DNA of 64,000 nucleotides from Gracilimonas sp. (GTDB lineage Bacteria > Bacteroidota > Rhodothermia > Balneolales > Balneolaceae): contig NZ_JAVJQO010000003.1 in the NCBI RefSeq assembly GCF_040218225.1, forward strand, positions 283,158 through 347,157, in the 5' to 3' direction. A program made the position numbers and the translations under genes. The notes beneath the pieces were generated by a model. The model searched no databases, had not been told where the DNA came from, and worked only from the letters and a program-made list of their open reading frames with translations. This document shows positions 26,158 through 34,408 of this stretch, in pieces (within the stretch, counting starts at the first letter, position 1; the number at the start of each line of letters is the position of its first letter).

Positions 26158-28638
26158 ATGCTAAAAAACTACTTCAAAATTGCCTTTCGAAACCTGTTTA
26201 AGAACAAGGTGTATTCTTTTATTAACATATTTGGGCTGGCTGTTGGAATTGCCTGCTGTTTGCTTATTGGACTCTATGTTCATAATGAATGGAGTTATGA
26301 TGAATTTCACTCCAGCTCCGACCGATTATACCGGGCGTGGGTCCATGAAGATTATGGAAATGATGAGATTTACTTCAATTCCGTAACGCCACTGATTCTG
26401 GCCTCTACTCTTGAGAATAACATTCCGGAAGTGGAAAAAACCAGCCGGTTTGCCAGTTTCTCTAATCTCGTAAAGAAACCCGATCAAACAGAATCTACTT
26501 CAGAAATCATTTCCATTGCAGACCCCTCATTCTTTGAAATGTTTGACTTTGAGATTATCCGGGGAGATGTAGCTTCCTTCAAAGATAATCCAGGTACAGT
26601 TATAATAACTGAACGAATAGCCCAACAATTTTTTGGCGAAGAGAATCCCGTTCAGCAGACTCTAAGTATTCAAATTGGAGAAACATTCAATAATTTTACA
26701 GTCGTTGCCGTAGCTGAAGATCCTCCAACCAACTCTAGTATTCAGTTTAATATCCTCATCCCTTTTTCTAACGATACAAAGATTTATAGTAACGGTGCAT
26801 TAACAAATTGGTTCAACGTGTCGGCAGAGACCTATGTATTGCTCAGAGAGAAAAGCCAAATGGACGAAATCGACAAAAAGATGCAATCCATGATGATCAC
26901 TGAATTAGGTAATCGCTATGGAGATGAATTTAATCAAGGTGACCTGTCTTATACCGTAGGATTACAACCCATTACCGATATACATCTGAACACAGATATC
27001 CCCGTCGGCATAGCAAATGTAAGCGACCCCGTTTACTCATATATTTTGGGTGGAATTGCATTACTTATTCTTCTCATTGCCTGTGTTAATTTTATTACAC
27101 TTGCTATCAGTCGCTCTACTTCCCGGGCAAAAGAAGTTGGGGTCCGTAAAACAATTGGAGCCGTTCGCCAACACATTATGTTCCAATTTTGGGGAGAAGC
27201 TCTTTTAATGACTTTCTTTGCATTAGCAACAGGAATTTTGTTCGCTGAGCTGCTGCTACCCCAATTCAACATGTTATCAGGTACTAAATTACAGCTTACG
27301 TTTAGCGGAAGCTTCATCATCTACTTTCTGATTGGTGCTTTTGTAGTCAGCTTAATAGCGGGTATTTATCCGGCACTTGTACTATCAGGGTTCAAACCCG
27401 TTGAAGTACTAAAAGGCAGATTAAATTTATCAGGTGATAAAAATTCGTTTCGGCAAAGCATGGTTGTTTTTCAGTTCACGCTTTCAATAGCCTTAATAGC
27501 AGGAACCTTGATTATTACGAAGCAACTGGATTATTTGCGGTCTACCGATCTTGGGTATCAAAAAGAACAGGTCGTAGTGCTAACGACGGATCTGAATGCA
27601 GGCCCCGGAACACCTTTGATGAAAACGATCGAAGATGGTATGCGCCTTAAAGAGCGACTGGAATCAGAATTAGCCAATACCCCTGAAATCACTTCATTTA
27701 GTTTATCCTCATTTACCCCGGTTCAATCTGGTGGGTGGATTTCAGCTGATTTCAGAGATCAAAATGAGCAAAAACGATATTTCAATTTTAACATTGTTGA
27801 TCACGTCTTTCTGGATACTTATGAAATAAACATTTTATCGGGAAGGAATTTTTCAATTAATAATCCGTCTGACCAAAGAAGAGCCATTCTTGTCAATCAG
27901 GCTCTGGTTGATGACTATGGATGGCAGAACCCAATCGGGCAACGCCTGCCAGGACCTAATTTTGAAGACCACGAAATCATTGGCGTTATTGAAAACTTTC
28001 ATTACGAATCACTACACAAAGAAGTTGAGCCTCTCGCGTTAACTATTAATCCGAATATATTATTCAGTGGGATTGAAAATGTTGGTTTTAATGCATCGCC
28101 AACACCCAGGATTTCCATACGGTTTACTTCCGAAAACCTCCCGTCTCTCATGAGTCAAATAGAAGAAAGCTGGACATTGGCAGCTGCAGGAACCCCATTT
28201 AATTATACCTTTGTAGACCAGGCTGTAGACAATCAGTACCAGCAGGAGGAACGGCTCAGTAAAATTGTATTCTTCGGATCCGCCCTTGCCATAATCATTG
28301 CCTGCCTGGGATTATTCGGACTTGCATCACTTATGGTGATCAGGCGAACCAAGGAAATTGGAGTTCGTAAAGTGTTGGGAGCTTCTTCAGGTCATATTGT
28401 TTTCTTATTGAATAAAGAATTCACCAAACTAGTAGCCATCGCTTTTGTAATTGCTTCTCCTATTGCATGGTATGGCATGAATATCTGGCTGCAAGATTTT
28501 GCCTATCGTATCGAATTGGGAGTTGGCATTTTCCTTATTTCAGGATTGCTTACTTTAGTCGTTGCATGGTTTACGGTAAGCTATCAGTCCGTTAAAGCAA
28601 CATTAATCAATCCTACCGAAAGCTTAAGAAGTGAATAA
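26158..28638 (+). CDS. FtsX/MacB-like ABC transporter permease 7
   Basis: At 826 residues this is the longest of the nine paralogues. It starts MLKNYFKIAFRNLFKNKVYS and ends NPTESLRSE. The extra length lies mainly in the second periplasmic domain (about 455-690: LNAGPGTPLMKTIEDGMRL and NPNILFSGIENVGFNASP are insertions relative to its sisters). FtsX unit 1 has EVGVRKTIGAVRQHIMFQF and unit 2 has KEIGVRKVLGASSGH. It may recognise a different ligand or partner, judging only from the enlarged extracytoplasmic part. It is the fifth gene of the array, with a 31-nt gap to the next. Confidence 0.93.
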   Translation: MLKNYFKIAFRNLFKNKVYSFINIFGLAVGIACCLLIGLYVHNEWSYDEFHSSSDRLYRAWVHEDYGNDEIYFNSVTPLILASTLENNIPEVEKTSRFASFSNLVKKPDQTESTSEIISIADPSFFEMFDFEIIRGDVASFKDNPGTVIITERIAQQFFGEENPVQQTLSIQIGETFNNFTVVAVAEDPPTNSSIQFNILIPFSNDTKIYSNGALTNWFNVSAETYVLLREKSQMDEIDKKMQSMMITELGNRYGDEFNQGDLSYTVGLQPITDIHLNTDIPVGIANVSDPVYSYILGGIALLILLIACVNFITLAISRSTSRAKEVGVRKTIGAVRQHIMFQFWGEALLMTFFALATGILFAELLLPQFNMLSGTKLQLTFSGSFIIYFLIGAFVVSLIAGIYPALVLSGFKPVEVLKGRLNLSGDKNSFRQSMVVFQFTLSIALIAGTLIITKQLDYLRSTDLGYQKEQVVVLTTDLNAGPGTPLMKTIEDGMRLKERLESELANTPEITSFSLSSFTPVQSGGWISADFRDQNEQKRYFNFNIVDHVFLDTYEINILSGRNFSINNPSDQRRAILVNQALVDDYGWQNPIGQRLPGPNFEDHEIIGVIENFHYESLHKEVEPLALTINPNILFSGIENVGFNASPTPRISIRFTSENLPSLMSQIEESWTLAAAGTPFNYTFVDQAVDNQYQQEERLSKIVFFGSALAIIIACLGLFGLASLMVIRRTKEIGVRKVLGASSGHIVFLLNKEFTKLVAIAFVIASPIAWYGMNIWLQDFAYRIELGVGIFLISGLLTLVVAWFTVSYQSVKATLINPTESLRSE

Positions 28639-28669
28639 ATAATAGCTAATTGCTTCATCTTAGAATATT

Positions 28670-31021
28670 ATGATTAGAAATTACATCAAGATTGCATTTC
28701 GTCACCTAGTAAAAAATAAATCTTACACTTTTATCAATACAGTGGGCTTGGGAGTTGGGCTTGCAGCCTGCATCATTATTGGCTTGTGGGTGAATTATGA
28801 GCTGAGTTATGACGATTATCATACTGACTCAGAACGAATATACCGAGTACTTAATGGAGATATTGCAGCAACTCCACCTACCTTAGCCCCTGCTCTCAAA
28901 AATGACTACCCAGAAATTGTCCAAGATGTTGTACGGTTCTGGCCGATTAAGTCACCTTCAGATATCATTTCTAAGGACAAACAATTTGCCGAAAGAAATA
29001 TCACTTTTACTGATCCTGAAATCTTCAATGTATTTACTCACCCGCTGGTTCTGGGAAATAAGGAAACAGCTCTTTCTTCTTCGAATCAAATTGTAATCAG
29101 TGAGTCGATGGCTGAGAAATATTTTAGTACAGAAAGTCCTCTTGGAAAAACCCTGACCATGTGGGGCCGTGACTTAGAAGTGACCGGCGTCTTTGAAGAC
29201 GTGCCATTAAATTCACATCACCGCTACGAATTTTTGGTTCCAATCGAATTGCTGGAAACATTTATGGGCAGTATGATGGAGAATTGGACCTGGGCAGGAT
29301 TCTATACTTACATTCAACTCCCTGAACATGTTCAACCTGATCAGGTTGAAACTGCGATTGCATCTACATTCGACAAATACACGGAAGAGAACTTTCCTGC
29401 CCCATATCTTCAACCCCTGAATGACATCTATTTTGAAAAGGCTCAAAAAGACATTGCTGCTACCGGAGATTTCAATTATGTAGTAATTCTGGCAACCATA
29501 GCAATCATTGTTTTAATAGTTGCCTGCATCAACTTTATGAACTTATCTACCGCTTATTCCACCATGCGGAAAAAAGAAGTAGGCATGCGAAAAGCGTTAG
29601 GGGCCCAACAAAGTCAGCTAATTGGTCAGTTTTTAGGCGAAGCGATTATTCTTAGCTTAATGGGCTTGTCTTTGGCTTTAATTCTGGTTGAAATCAGCCT
29701 GCCTTTTTTCAGCAATTTTACAGGAAACCCACTAACCATCCCTTACCAACAAAACTGGATGGCTATTACAGGGTTTTTCGGACTGGCCCTTTTAGTAGGT
29801 ACGTTATCGGGCAGCTATCCTGCATTTTTCCTATCGAAATTTAGACCCGTTAGTATTTTAAAAAACACAGACAGAGCTTCTTCATCGGGCGGAAACCTTC
29901 GAAAAGGGTTGGTAGTCTTTCAATTCACTATTTCCATCTTTTTGATTGTAGCAGCCTTAACGGTTTATTCCCAAATCAACTTCATGCAAAAGAAAGACCT
30001 GGGTTTCAGTGATGAAAAAATCATTATTACCGGAGCTGAAAATTATCAAGCTATGAAAGCAGAACTGGAAAAGATGCCCGAAATAGAACTGGTTTCAGCG
30101 GCATATAATGTACCCGGACAGCGCCTGCCATTCTATCCCATCCGAACAGCCGAAATGGCTCCTGATTCTTTACCTACTATGCGAACTCTTAGGGTTAACC
30201 CCGGCTTCATGGAAACTCTAGGAATGGAAATGGCAATGGGCAGAGGTTTTGAAGAGAAAATTTCAACAGATGCTACACAGGCTTTTGTAATCAATCAGGC
30301 TGCGGCAAATTATCTTGGCTGGGATAATCCTATAGGCAGAGAATTATCATGGTATAATTTTAGTGAAGATGGTTCTTCTTTTGAAGTTGCCAAGCAGGGA
30401 GAAGTGATTGGCGTAGTTGACGATTTTAATTACGCCTCCCTCCACAACCCGGTTGAACCACTTGTTATTCATGTCAGCAATGACATTAATATGACTGTCA
30501 TTAAGTTGAGCGCCGGAAGTACAGAACAGACGTTAGCTCAAATCAGAGAAACATGGAACAGCGTAACACCGGGAAGTCATTTCTGGTACTATTTCCTCAG
30601 TGATGATTTAGATCGACAGTATGGTGCCGAACAAAAGTTAGGACAGGTATTTGGTGGCCTCACCCTGCTCGCGCTATTTATTGCTTGCCTTGGATTATTT
30701 GGACTTACTACCTATTCTACTCAGCAAAGAACTAAAGAAATTGGTATCCGAAAAGTTATGGGAGCCGGAGTTAAACAGATCATTTTAATGCTGAATATTG
30801 AAGTTTTAAAAATGGTTGGATTATCGCTTCTAATCGCAATTCCCATAGCTTGGTATTTTATGAATCAATGGCTGGCAGACTTTGCTTATCGCATTGAAAT
30901 TGGACCAATAATTTTCATTTTGGCAGGACTGTCTGCATTAGCAATCGCTCTGCTAACCGTTAGCTGGCAATCTATCAAAGCCGCCGTAACAAACCCCATA
31001 GAAAGTTTAAGAAGTGAATAA
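28670..31021 (+). CDS. FtsX/MacB-like ABC transporter permease 8 (last of the array)
   Basis: This 783-residue paralogue starts MIRNYIKIAFRHLVKNKSYT. FtsX unit 1 has EVGMRKALGAQQSQLIGQF, unit 2 has KEIGIRKVMGAG, and the end is NPIESLRSE. The spacer before it (31 nt) does not share the repeated junction found before permeases 4, 6 and 7, so it may be an older member of the array. The second ABC ATPase starts 87 nt downstream and probably ends the transcript. Confidence 0.93.
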   Translation: MIRNYIKIAFRHLVKNKSYTFINTVGLGVGLAACIIIGLWVNYELSYDDYHTDSERIYRVLNGDIAATPPTLAPALKNDYPEIVQDVVRFWPIKSPSDIISKDKQFAERNITFTDPEIFNVFTHPLVLGNKETALSSSNQIVISESMAEKYFSTESPLGKTLTMWGRDLEVTGVFEDVPLNSHHRYEFLVPIELLETFMGSMMENWTWAGFYTYIQLPEHVQPDQVETAIASTFDKYTEENFPAPYLQPLNDIYFEKAQKDIAATGDFNYVVILATIAIIVLIVACINFMNLSTAYSTMRKKEVGMRKALGAQQSQLIGQFLGEAIILSLMGLSLALILVEISLPFFSNFTGNPLTIPYQQNWMAITGFFGLALLVGTLSGSYPAFFLSKFRPVSILKNTDRASSSGGNLRKGLVVFQFTISIFLIVAALTVYSQINFMQKKDLGFSDEKIIITGAENYQAMKAELEKMPEIELVSAAYNVPGQRLPFYPIRTAEMAPDSLPTMRTLRVNPGFMETLGMEMAMGRGFEEKISTDATQAFVINQAAANYLGWDNPIGRELSWYNFSEDGSSFEVAKQGEVIGVVDDFNYASLHNPVEPLVIHVSNDINMTVIKLSAGSTEQTLAQIRETWNSVTPGSHFWYYFLSDDLDRQYGAEQKLGQVFGGLTLLALFIACLGLFGLTTYSTQQRTKEIGIRKVMGAGVKQIILMLNIEVLKMVGLSLLIAIPIAWYFMNQWLADFAYRIEIGPIIFILAGLSALAIALLTVSWQSIKAAVTNPIESLRSE

Positions 31022-31108
31022 ATTCAGTTACACAAGAACGGTGACTATTTTACAGCATATGTCTGTTTATTCACTGCTGACTGTACACTGAGAACTGATT
31101 ACAAAAAA

Positions 31109-31801
31109 ATGATCCAACTTAGAAACATAGACAAATACATCGACAAGCGGTTTCAACGCACCTTCATCCTGAAAGGAATTAATCTGGACATTGAGGAGGG
31201 GGAATTCATAACGATAATGGGGCCCAGCGGAGCAGGAAAATCAACCCTTCTAAATATTATTGGCTTTTTAGATGATGCTTCAGAAGGGGAATATACTTTC
31301 TTGGGTGAACCGGTTCATAACCTGAGCGAACGCAAAAAATCGGATTATCATAAGTCGCATATTGGTTTTGTATTTCAAGCCTATCATCTAATCGATGAGC
31401 TAACCGTATACGAAAATATTGAAATGCCGTTGTTGTATCGTAAAGTAAAAAGTAAACAGCGTAAAGCTATGGTTGCTGATATTCTGGACAGGTTCAATAT
31501 TGTAGCTAAGAAAGATCTGTTCCCTCCACAACTTTCCGGCGGGCAACAACAGGTAGTGGGCGTCGCCCGAGCTATTATTGGAAGCCCAAAACTGCTTTTA
31601 GCTGATGAACCTACCGGGAACCTTCATTCCGAGCAAAGCGAGCAAATCATGGAGATGTTTAAGAAACTCAATGAAGAAGGGGTCACCATCATTCAGGTTA
31701 CACATTCCGAAAAAATGGCTGACTACGGAAACAGGATTATAAACCTGCAGGATGGTGCTCTTGTAAAAGAAAATCCTTATAAGGAACCCGCAGAAAATTA
31801 A
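31109..31801 (+). CDS. ABC transporter ATP-binding protein, second copy with altered motifs
   Basis: This 230-residue nucleotide-binding subunit has a canonical Walker A (GPSGAGKST), Q-loop (FVFQAYHLIDEL), Walker B (LLLADEPTG) and H-loop (QVTHSEKM). Two catalytic-interface motifs deviate: the signature reads LSGGQQQVVGVARA, with Val in place of the usual Arg, and the D-loop reads GNLHSE, with His in place of the usual Asp. Activity is probably retained but may be asymmetric or slower; this is inference. It follows the six-permease array and is its natural energiser. Its stop overlaps the convergent dUTPase-like gene by 4 nt. Confidence 0.94.
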   Translation: MIQLRNIDKYIDKRFQRTFILKGINLDIEEGEFITIMGPSGAGKSTLLNIIGFLDDASEGEYTFLGEPVHNLSERKKSDYHKSHIGFVFQAYHLIDELTVYENIEMPLLYRKVKSKQRKAMVADILDRFNIVAKKDLFPPQLSGGQQQVVGVARAIIGSPKLLLADEPTGNLHSEQSEQIMEMFKKLNEEGVTIIQVTHSEKMADYGNRIINLQDGALVKENPYKEPAEN

Positions 31802-32256
31802 CTACCAATCACCCTTAATTCAGCGACACGGGCATTTTCCTTGATATTACAGCCGGCTTCAGAAATCGTGATATTGATTGAAAAAATTCCGGATTCTTTA
31901 TCAGTGGTAATCAAATAGGTATCAGCTACCACCCCAGCTTCTCTAAGGTGAGGATGTGGTGAAATGAGTGCAACCTTATTATCCAGGTCATTCAATGACT
32001 CATTGAAGATGATCTTATACGGACCTTCCCGAAGCTTCCACCATCCATAGTCATCATCCGCCTTTTGTTTTTCAGGGTTTAGTTTCTCGGTAGTTGCAGG
32101 CTTAAATTCACTGCCTCCAAAATCAAGGGTTCCGGCTCCTGTTATCTTATGGATCTCGTTAACCGTCAAGTCAAAATGATGTTCGTGTTGCTGAGTTTCT
32201 GCATAAATAACATTGCTGATATTGTCTAACCAGTTTCCTGATGGCAAGAAAGTCAT
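31798..32256 (-). CDS. dUTPase/dCTP-deaminase-fold-like protein
   Basis: The 152-residue protein resembles the trimeric dUTPase/dCTP deaminase superfamily in the order of its strands. LREGPYKIIFNE is in the place of the usual PGEFVLATT-type strand, ALISPHPHLREAGVV is in the place of the RSSLAR-G motif, and the C-terminal INITISEAGCNIKENARVAEL resembles the N-x(n)-I-x-L-x-x-G-x-R-I-x-Q-L end strand. The RSS serine motif itself is not conserved, so catalytic activity is doubtful and the protein may only share the fold. It is transcribed against the permease array, with its end overlapping the ATPase stop by 4 nt. The assignment is by pattern only. Confidence 0.5.
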   Translation of the reverse strand: MTFLPSGNWLDNISNVIYAETQQHEHHFDLTVNEIHKITGAGTLDFGGSEFKPATTEKLNPEKQKADDDYGWWKLREGPYKIIFNESLNDLDNKVALISPHPHLREAGVVADTYLITTDKESGIFSINITISEAGCNIKENARVAELRVIGS

Positions 32257-32323
32257 AAAAACTCCTTTTTTACTTTTATTTTAATGTAAGTTTATAACAA
32301 ATTCGAACCGGTTATCCATTTCA

Positions 32324-32704
32324 ATGCTTCAGTTTATCAAAAAGCTTTTCAACGGTGATCAGGTACCACCAGAGCTTCCGCCCGAACCTGATTTTGCTTC
32401 CATCATAAAACAAATAAAAAAGCAGGAAGATACCGAAGAACTTCAGCCAGGGAAGAAAATACATGAGTTCGAATACCATCTTTTTTCCATTCGATTAGAC
32501 CGGGATATCACCAAAAACTATCGCATTACTGTATTCCAGGGAAATGAACGCATCTACAGCTTTACCGTTTTTGTAGAGAAAAAAGAATTGGAGAAACTTG
32601 ATAAAGCGTATCAGCATGTTATTTCCTTTTTGATGGGAGATCAGAGCATTTCCAGCCTTCCCGACAATGATTTGATAAAAGGATTTTACTTTGGAAATAG
32701 ATAG
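32324..32704 (+). CDS. Hypothetical protein, 126 residues
   Basis: I do not recognise a family. The protein starts MLQFIKKLFNGD, has a short proline-rich stretch (PPELPPEPDF) and an alpha/beta C-terminal half (YHLFSIRLDRDITKNYRI, SFTVFVEKKELEKLDKAYQH). There is no signal peptide or membrane segment, so it is probably cytoplasmic. It starts 67 nt from the divergent dUTPase-like gene. The 159-nt gap downstream contains an AACAG-N7-CTGTT inverted repeat near 32730 but no clear terminator. Confidence 0.65.
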   Translation: MLQFIKKLFNGDQVPPELPPEPDFASIIKQIKKQEDTEELQPGKKIHEFEYHLFSIRLDRDITKNYRITVFQGNERIYSFTVFVEKKELEKLDKAYQHVISFLMGDQSISSLPDNDLIKGFYFGNR

Positions 32705-32863
32705 CTCACACCGTCCAGAACCGAACAGTTGCTGTCTGTTTCCGAACGCTTTTCTCCCTCAGATACCCCTCTGTGCAAATTAAAGTGCGTTTTTCAGAAA
32801 ATGGCATCTTTTTTGTCCCATTGACAGTATAATTGCCCGTTATTCACTTTAACCGGAGAAACC

Positions 32864-33127
32864 ATGCATAATGTACGTGTTCAATTTACCGTCCCAAATG
32901 TAGAAAGCGTTGTTAACCTCGATGTTCATGTTAATGGCGAAAAGCGAAACCTGAAGTTCCGTGTCGAAACCTTTGACTGGCATTCAGAAAATGGAAGTTC
33001 TGAGGATTTAATCACTATCCTTAGGGATCGAATCATGAATTATGACTCTGAATGGGAACTCTATCACATCGGCTCACCGTTTGATGATAAAATTCCGGTA
33101 ACCTTTCGATTTAAAAATCTAGAATGA
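32864..33127 (+). CDS. Hypothetical protein, 87 residues
   Basis: This is a small soluble protein of unknown family, predicted mostly beta (VRVQFTVPNVESVVNLDVHVNG, VTFRFKNLE) with one helix (EDLITILRDRIMNYD). The sequence ACCGGAGAAACC precedes the ATG, a modest ribosome-binding site. Its stop overlaps the start of the serine hydrolase gene by 4 nt (ATGA), so the two are translationally coupled and may act together. Confidence 0.65.
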   Translation: MHNVRVQFTVPNVESVVNLDVHVNGEKRNLKFRVETFDWHSENGSSEDLITILRDRIMNYDSEWELYHIGSPFDDKIPVTFRFKNLE

Positions 33128-34143
33128 ATATATCTCCCTTGCGAGTCATTTTGCTTACATCTTATTTTTTGCTGTGTAATGCTTTTCTGTTTGCACAGCC
33201 TATTGAAAAGAACTCAATAGATAACCTTTTTGATGAAGCTGAATCAATAAATACACTGCGAAGCGTACTCATTCAACAAAATGGGGAATTACTGGGTGCA
33301 GAGTTTTTTCGCAATGCTTCTCCTGATTATCCCTACAACATAAAGTCAGCCTCAAAAAGCATTATTTCTCTTCTGACTGGTATCGCTGTAGATAAAGGTG
33401 ATATTGCACTGGATGAAACTCTGGGAGATTATTTTCCGGAATACTTTGAAGAAAACCCAAACCCTAAAAAAGCACGTATCACCCTCCGGAACCTGCTTTC
33501 CATGCAATCCGGGTTAGAGACTACTAGTTTTTATAATTATGGTGCCTGGGTGATAAGCGATAACTGGGTCGAATTTCAACTTGATCAGCCTTTTGTGGAA
33601 GAACCAGGAGACACTATGGTCTACAGCACAGGCACCTCTCACCTTCTTTCAGTTATCATAGCCAAGGCAACCGGCATGAGTACAAAGGCCTTCGCAGAAG
33701 AGTATTTATTTGACCCATTGGATATCAACATCGGAGGGTGGGATCGTGACCCAAACGGTTTCTATATGGGCGGAAACAATATGGCTATGACGCCTGATGA
33801 TTTATTGAAAATAGGTCAGCTTATGCTGAATGGCGGCACTTATAATGGCCAGCGTATTGTGTCCAAAGAGTGGGTGCGAGACTCTTTCAAAACCTACACC
33901 CGGAGTAATTATAATCCCTATGATTATGGATACATGTGGTGGAACCGACCCGTAGCTGGCTATAAGGTATTTTTTGCCTGGGGATTTGGCGGACAGTATA
34001 TATTTATGATCCCTGAGCTAAACAGCGTTGCCGTTATTACTAACTCATTAAATGGTGCTACACAGCGCAGGACTTATAAAGAGCCCATATTTAACCTTCT
34101 GGAGAATAACATTATCCCCTTTCTTGAGAAACGGGCTTCCTAA
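33124..34143 (+). CDS. Serine hydrolase of the class C beta-lactamase/PBP4-like family, exported
   Basis: The 339-residue protein has a signal peptide (hydrophobic about 7-24, ending FAQ). The SxxK motif is Ser75-Ala-Ser-Lys78. The second motif is Tyr-Ser-Thr (MVYSTGTSH) where many relatives have Tyr-x-Asn, and the KTG-box position is occupied by WGFGGQYIFMIP. This class includes esterases, D-aminopeptidases and DD-peptidases as well as beta-lactamases, and the sequence does not decide between them. It is translationally coupled to the 87-residue gene upstream. The following 265-nt gap holds no gene that I can support and leads into permease 9. Confidence 0.88.
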   Translation: MNISPLRVILLTSYFLLCNAFLFAQPIEKNSIDNLFDEAESINTLRSVLIQQNGELLGAEFFRNASPDYPYNIKSASKSIISLLTGIAVDKGDIALDETLGDYFPEYFEENPNPKKARITLRNLLSMQSGLETTSFYNYGAWVISDNWVEFQLDQPFVEEPGDTMVYSTGTSHLLSVIIAKATGMSTKAFAEEYLFDPLDINIGGWDRDPNGFYMGGNNMAMTPDDLLKIGQLMLNGGTYNGQRIVSKEWVRDSFKTYTRSNYNPYDYGYMWWNRPVAGYKVFFAWGFGGQYIFMIPELNSVAVITNSLNGATQRRTYKEPIFNLLENNIIPFLEKRAS

Positions 34144-34408
34144 AACATTCCCTTTGATTAAATTCCATTGCAACATTTATATGGGTTTACTCAAAACCAA
34201 TAAGCCTTTATTTCTTTGCTTCATATTATGCTTTTTTAAATTGGCTGTTATTTTATCCCTTCTTTTTTTTGTAACAATCTGTAACCTCGGCACTCTAGTT
34301 ATATGATACGTTGAGTCAGACTACTCTCACTTCACTTCTGACTCGCAAAATAAATATGGGACTTTAGTTGGATGTTTTGGTCTGTTGGCAAAGTGATAGG
34401 AATCGCTG

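Noticed and set aside
31022..31108. Separate promoter for the second ABC ATPase
   Set aside because: The 87-nt gap has ACTG-rich low-complexity sequence but no sigma-54 site or clear terminator, so read-through from the permease array is simpler.
16556..31801. Biosynthetic gene cluster exporter
   Set aside because: No biosynthetic enzymes, precursor peptides or carrier proteins are found around the permeases.
34052..34306. 84-residue ORF after the serine hydrolase
   Set aside because: It overlaps the end of the hydrolase gene in another frame and its composition (runs of Phe and Leu from A+T-rich DNA) looks like non-coding sequence.
34380..34400. Possible sigma-54 promoter upstream of permease 9 (TTGGCAAAGTGATAGG)
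   Set aside because: The -24-like TTGGCA has no TTG/GC-like -12 block 12 bp later, it would start transcription at or inside the gene, and no tandem TGTT/AACA sites precede it.
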